A stretch of 6,741 nucleotides of DNA. It comes from JBGOUJ01 sp041477005. GTDB lineage: Bacteria; Acidobacteriota; Terriglobia; Bryobacterales; JACQDG01. The stretch spans positions 1 through 6,741 of the forward strand of contig JBGOUJ010000435.1 in assembly GCA_041477005.1 (NCBI GenBank), written 5' to 3'. Shown piece by piece: positions 6,469 through 6,741 of this stretch (its first letter is position 1; the number at the start of each line of letters is the position of its first letter). The notes below the pieces were generated by a model. It ran no database searches. It was not told the origin of the DNA and saw only the letters and a list, made by a program, of their open reading frames with translations. Both the position numbers and the translations under genes were made by a program.

Positions 6469-6500
6469 TGTCCTTTCAGCTTCCTGCCTTACCTCCGCCT

Positions 6501-6741
6501 ATGCAAACCGCCGGGGCCGTGGCGGCCCTCGAAAAGACCCCACTGAATGCTGTGCACCGGGCCTTGGGCGCCAAGATGGTCGACTTCGGCGGCTGGGACA
6601 TGCCGGTCGAATACTCCGGCATCATCGACGAGCACCTGGCTGTTCGCACCCGCGTGGGCGTCTTTGACGTCAGCCACATGGGCGAGATCGAGATCCGCGG
6701 CCCGCAGGCGCTTCAACTGGTCGAATCCGTTACTCCCAACG
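6501..6741 (+). CDS. gcvT: Glycine cleavage system T protein (aminomethyltransferase), 5' part
   Basis: This is the first 80 residues of the T protein; the gene leaves the window at its 3' end. T protein moves the aminomethyl carbon from the H-protein lipoyl arm to tetrahydrofolate, releasing ammonia, in cytosolic glycine breakdown. The N-terminal family signature is clear: KTPLNAVHRALGAKMVDFGG (residues 12-31), WDMPVEYSGIIDEH, then VRTRVGVFDVSHMGEIEIRG. The start is ambiguous. ATG 6501 is preferred because the predicted -10 box lies upstream of it, but an in-frame ATG at 6459 would add 14 residues (MLDLSFQLPALPPP). Neither has a Shine-Dalgarno. Whether gcvH and gcvP follow cannot be seen. 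Confidence 0.93.
   Translation, partial: MQTAGAVAALEKTPLNAVHRALGAKMVDFGGWDMPVEYSGIIDEHLAVRTRVGVFDVSHMGEIEIRGPQALQLVESVTPN

Noticed and set aside
6345..6500. Glycine riboswitch upstream of gcvT
   Set aside because: A glycine riboswitch is a reasonable expectation for this gene, but the region is C-rich, shows none of the paired aptamer stems I could recognise, and the predicted transcript leader is too short.

Overview
The window is GC-rich chromosomal DNA that looks like Acidobacteriota, most likely a Solibacter/Bryobacter-type organism. Three things suggest this: a large Oar-like TonB-dependent receptor with an N-terminal carboxypeptidase-regulatory-like domain and the LPLNGRNF plug signature, a secreted two-cupin protein next to it, and an intergenic palindrome of a kind I associate with these genomes. 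This placement rests on recognising families, not on a search.

Layout. Bases 1-268 carry no gene I can support; they hold a 58-base imperfect palindrome and a second small hairpin. A 134-residue conserved protein of unknown function lies on the minus strand (269-673) behind a textbook Shine-Dalgarno. Bases 674-1222 form a long intergenic region between this gene and the divergent receptor gene; it ends in a strong sigma70-type promoter (TTGAAA, 16 bases, TATACT). The receptor (1223-4576, 1117 residues) is intact from signal peptide to terminal phenylalanine. It is followed 87 bases later by an exported bicupin (4664-5599), which is probably co-transcribed.

On the minus strand, meeting the bicupin tail to tail with one base between stop codons, is a two-gene unit. 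A HEPN-domain protein (GTG start at 6334) overlaps by 22 bases a 122-residue protein of unknown function (5601-5969). The partner is not the usual MNT nucleotidyltransferase, so this is the best candidate in the window for a little-described toxin-antitoxin or defence-like module. On the plus strand, the 5' end of gcvT (glycine cleavage T protein) starts at about 6501 and runs off the window.

How the genes may work together. The receptor and bicupin plausibly form an envelope pair, with the receptor moving a substrate across the outer membrane and the cupin binding or transforming something in the periplasm; the substrate cannot be read from the sequence. The HEPN pair, gcvT and the 134-residue protein look like independent transcription units. 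There is no rRNA, tRNA, CRISPR array, insertion sequence or integrase in the window.
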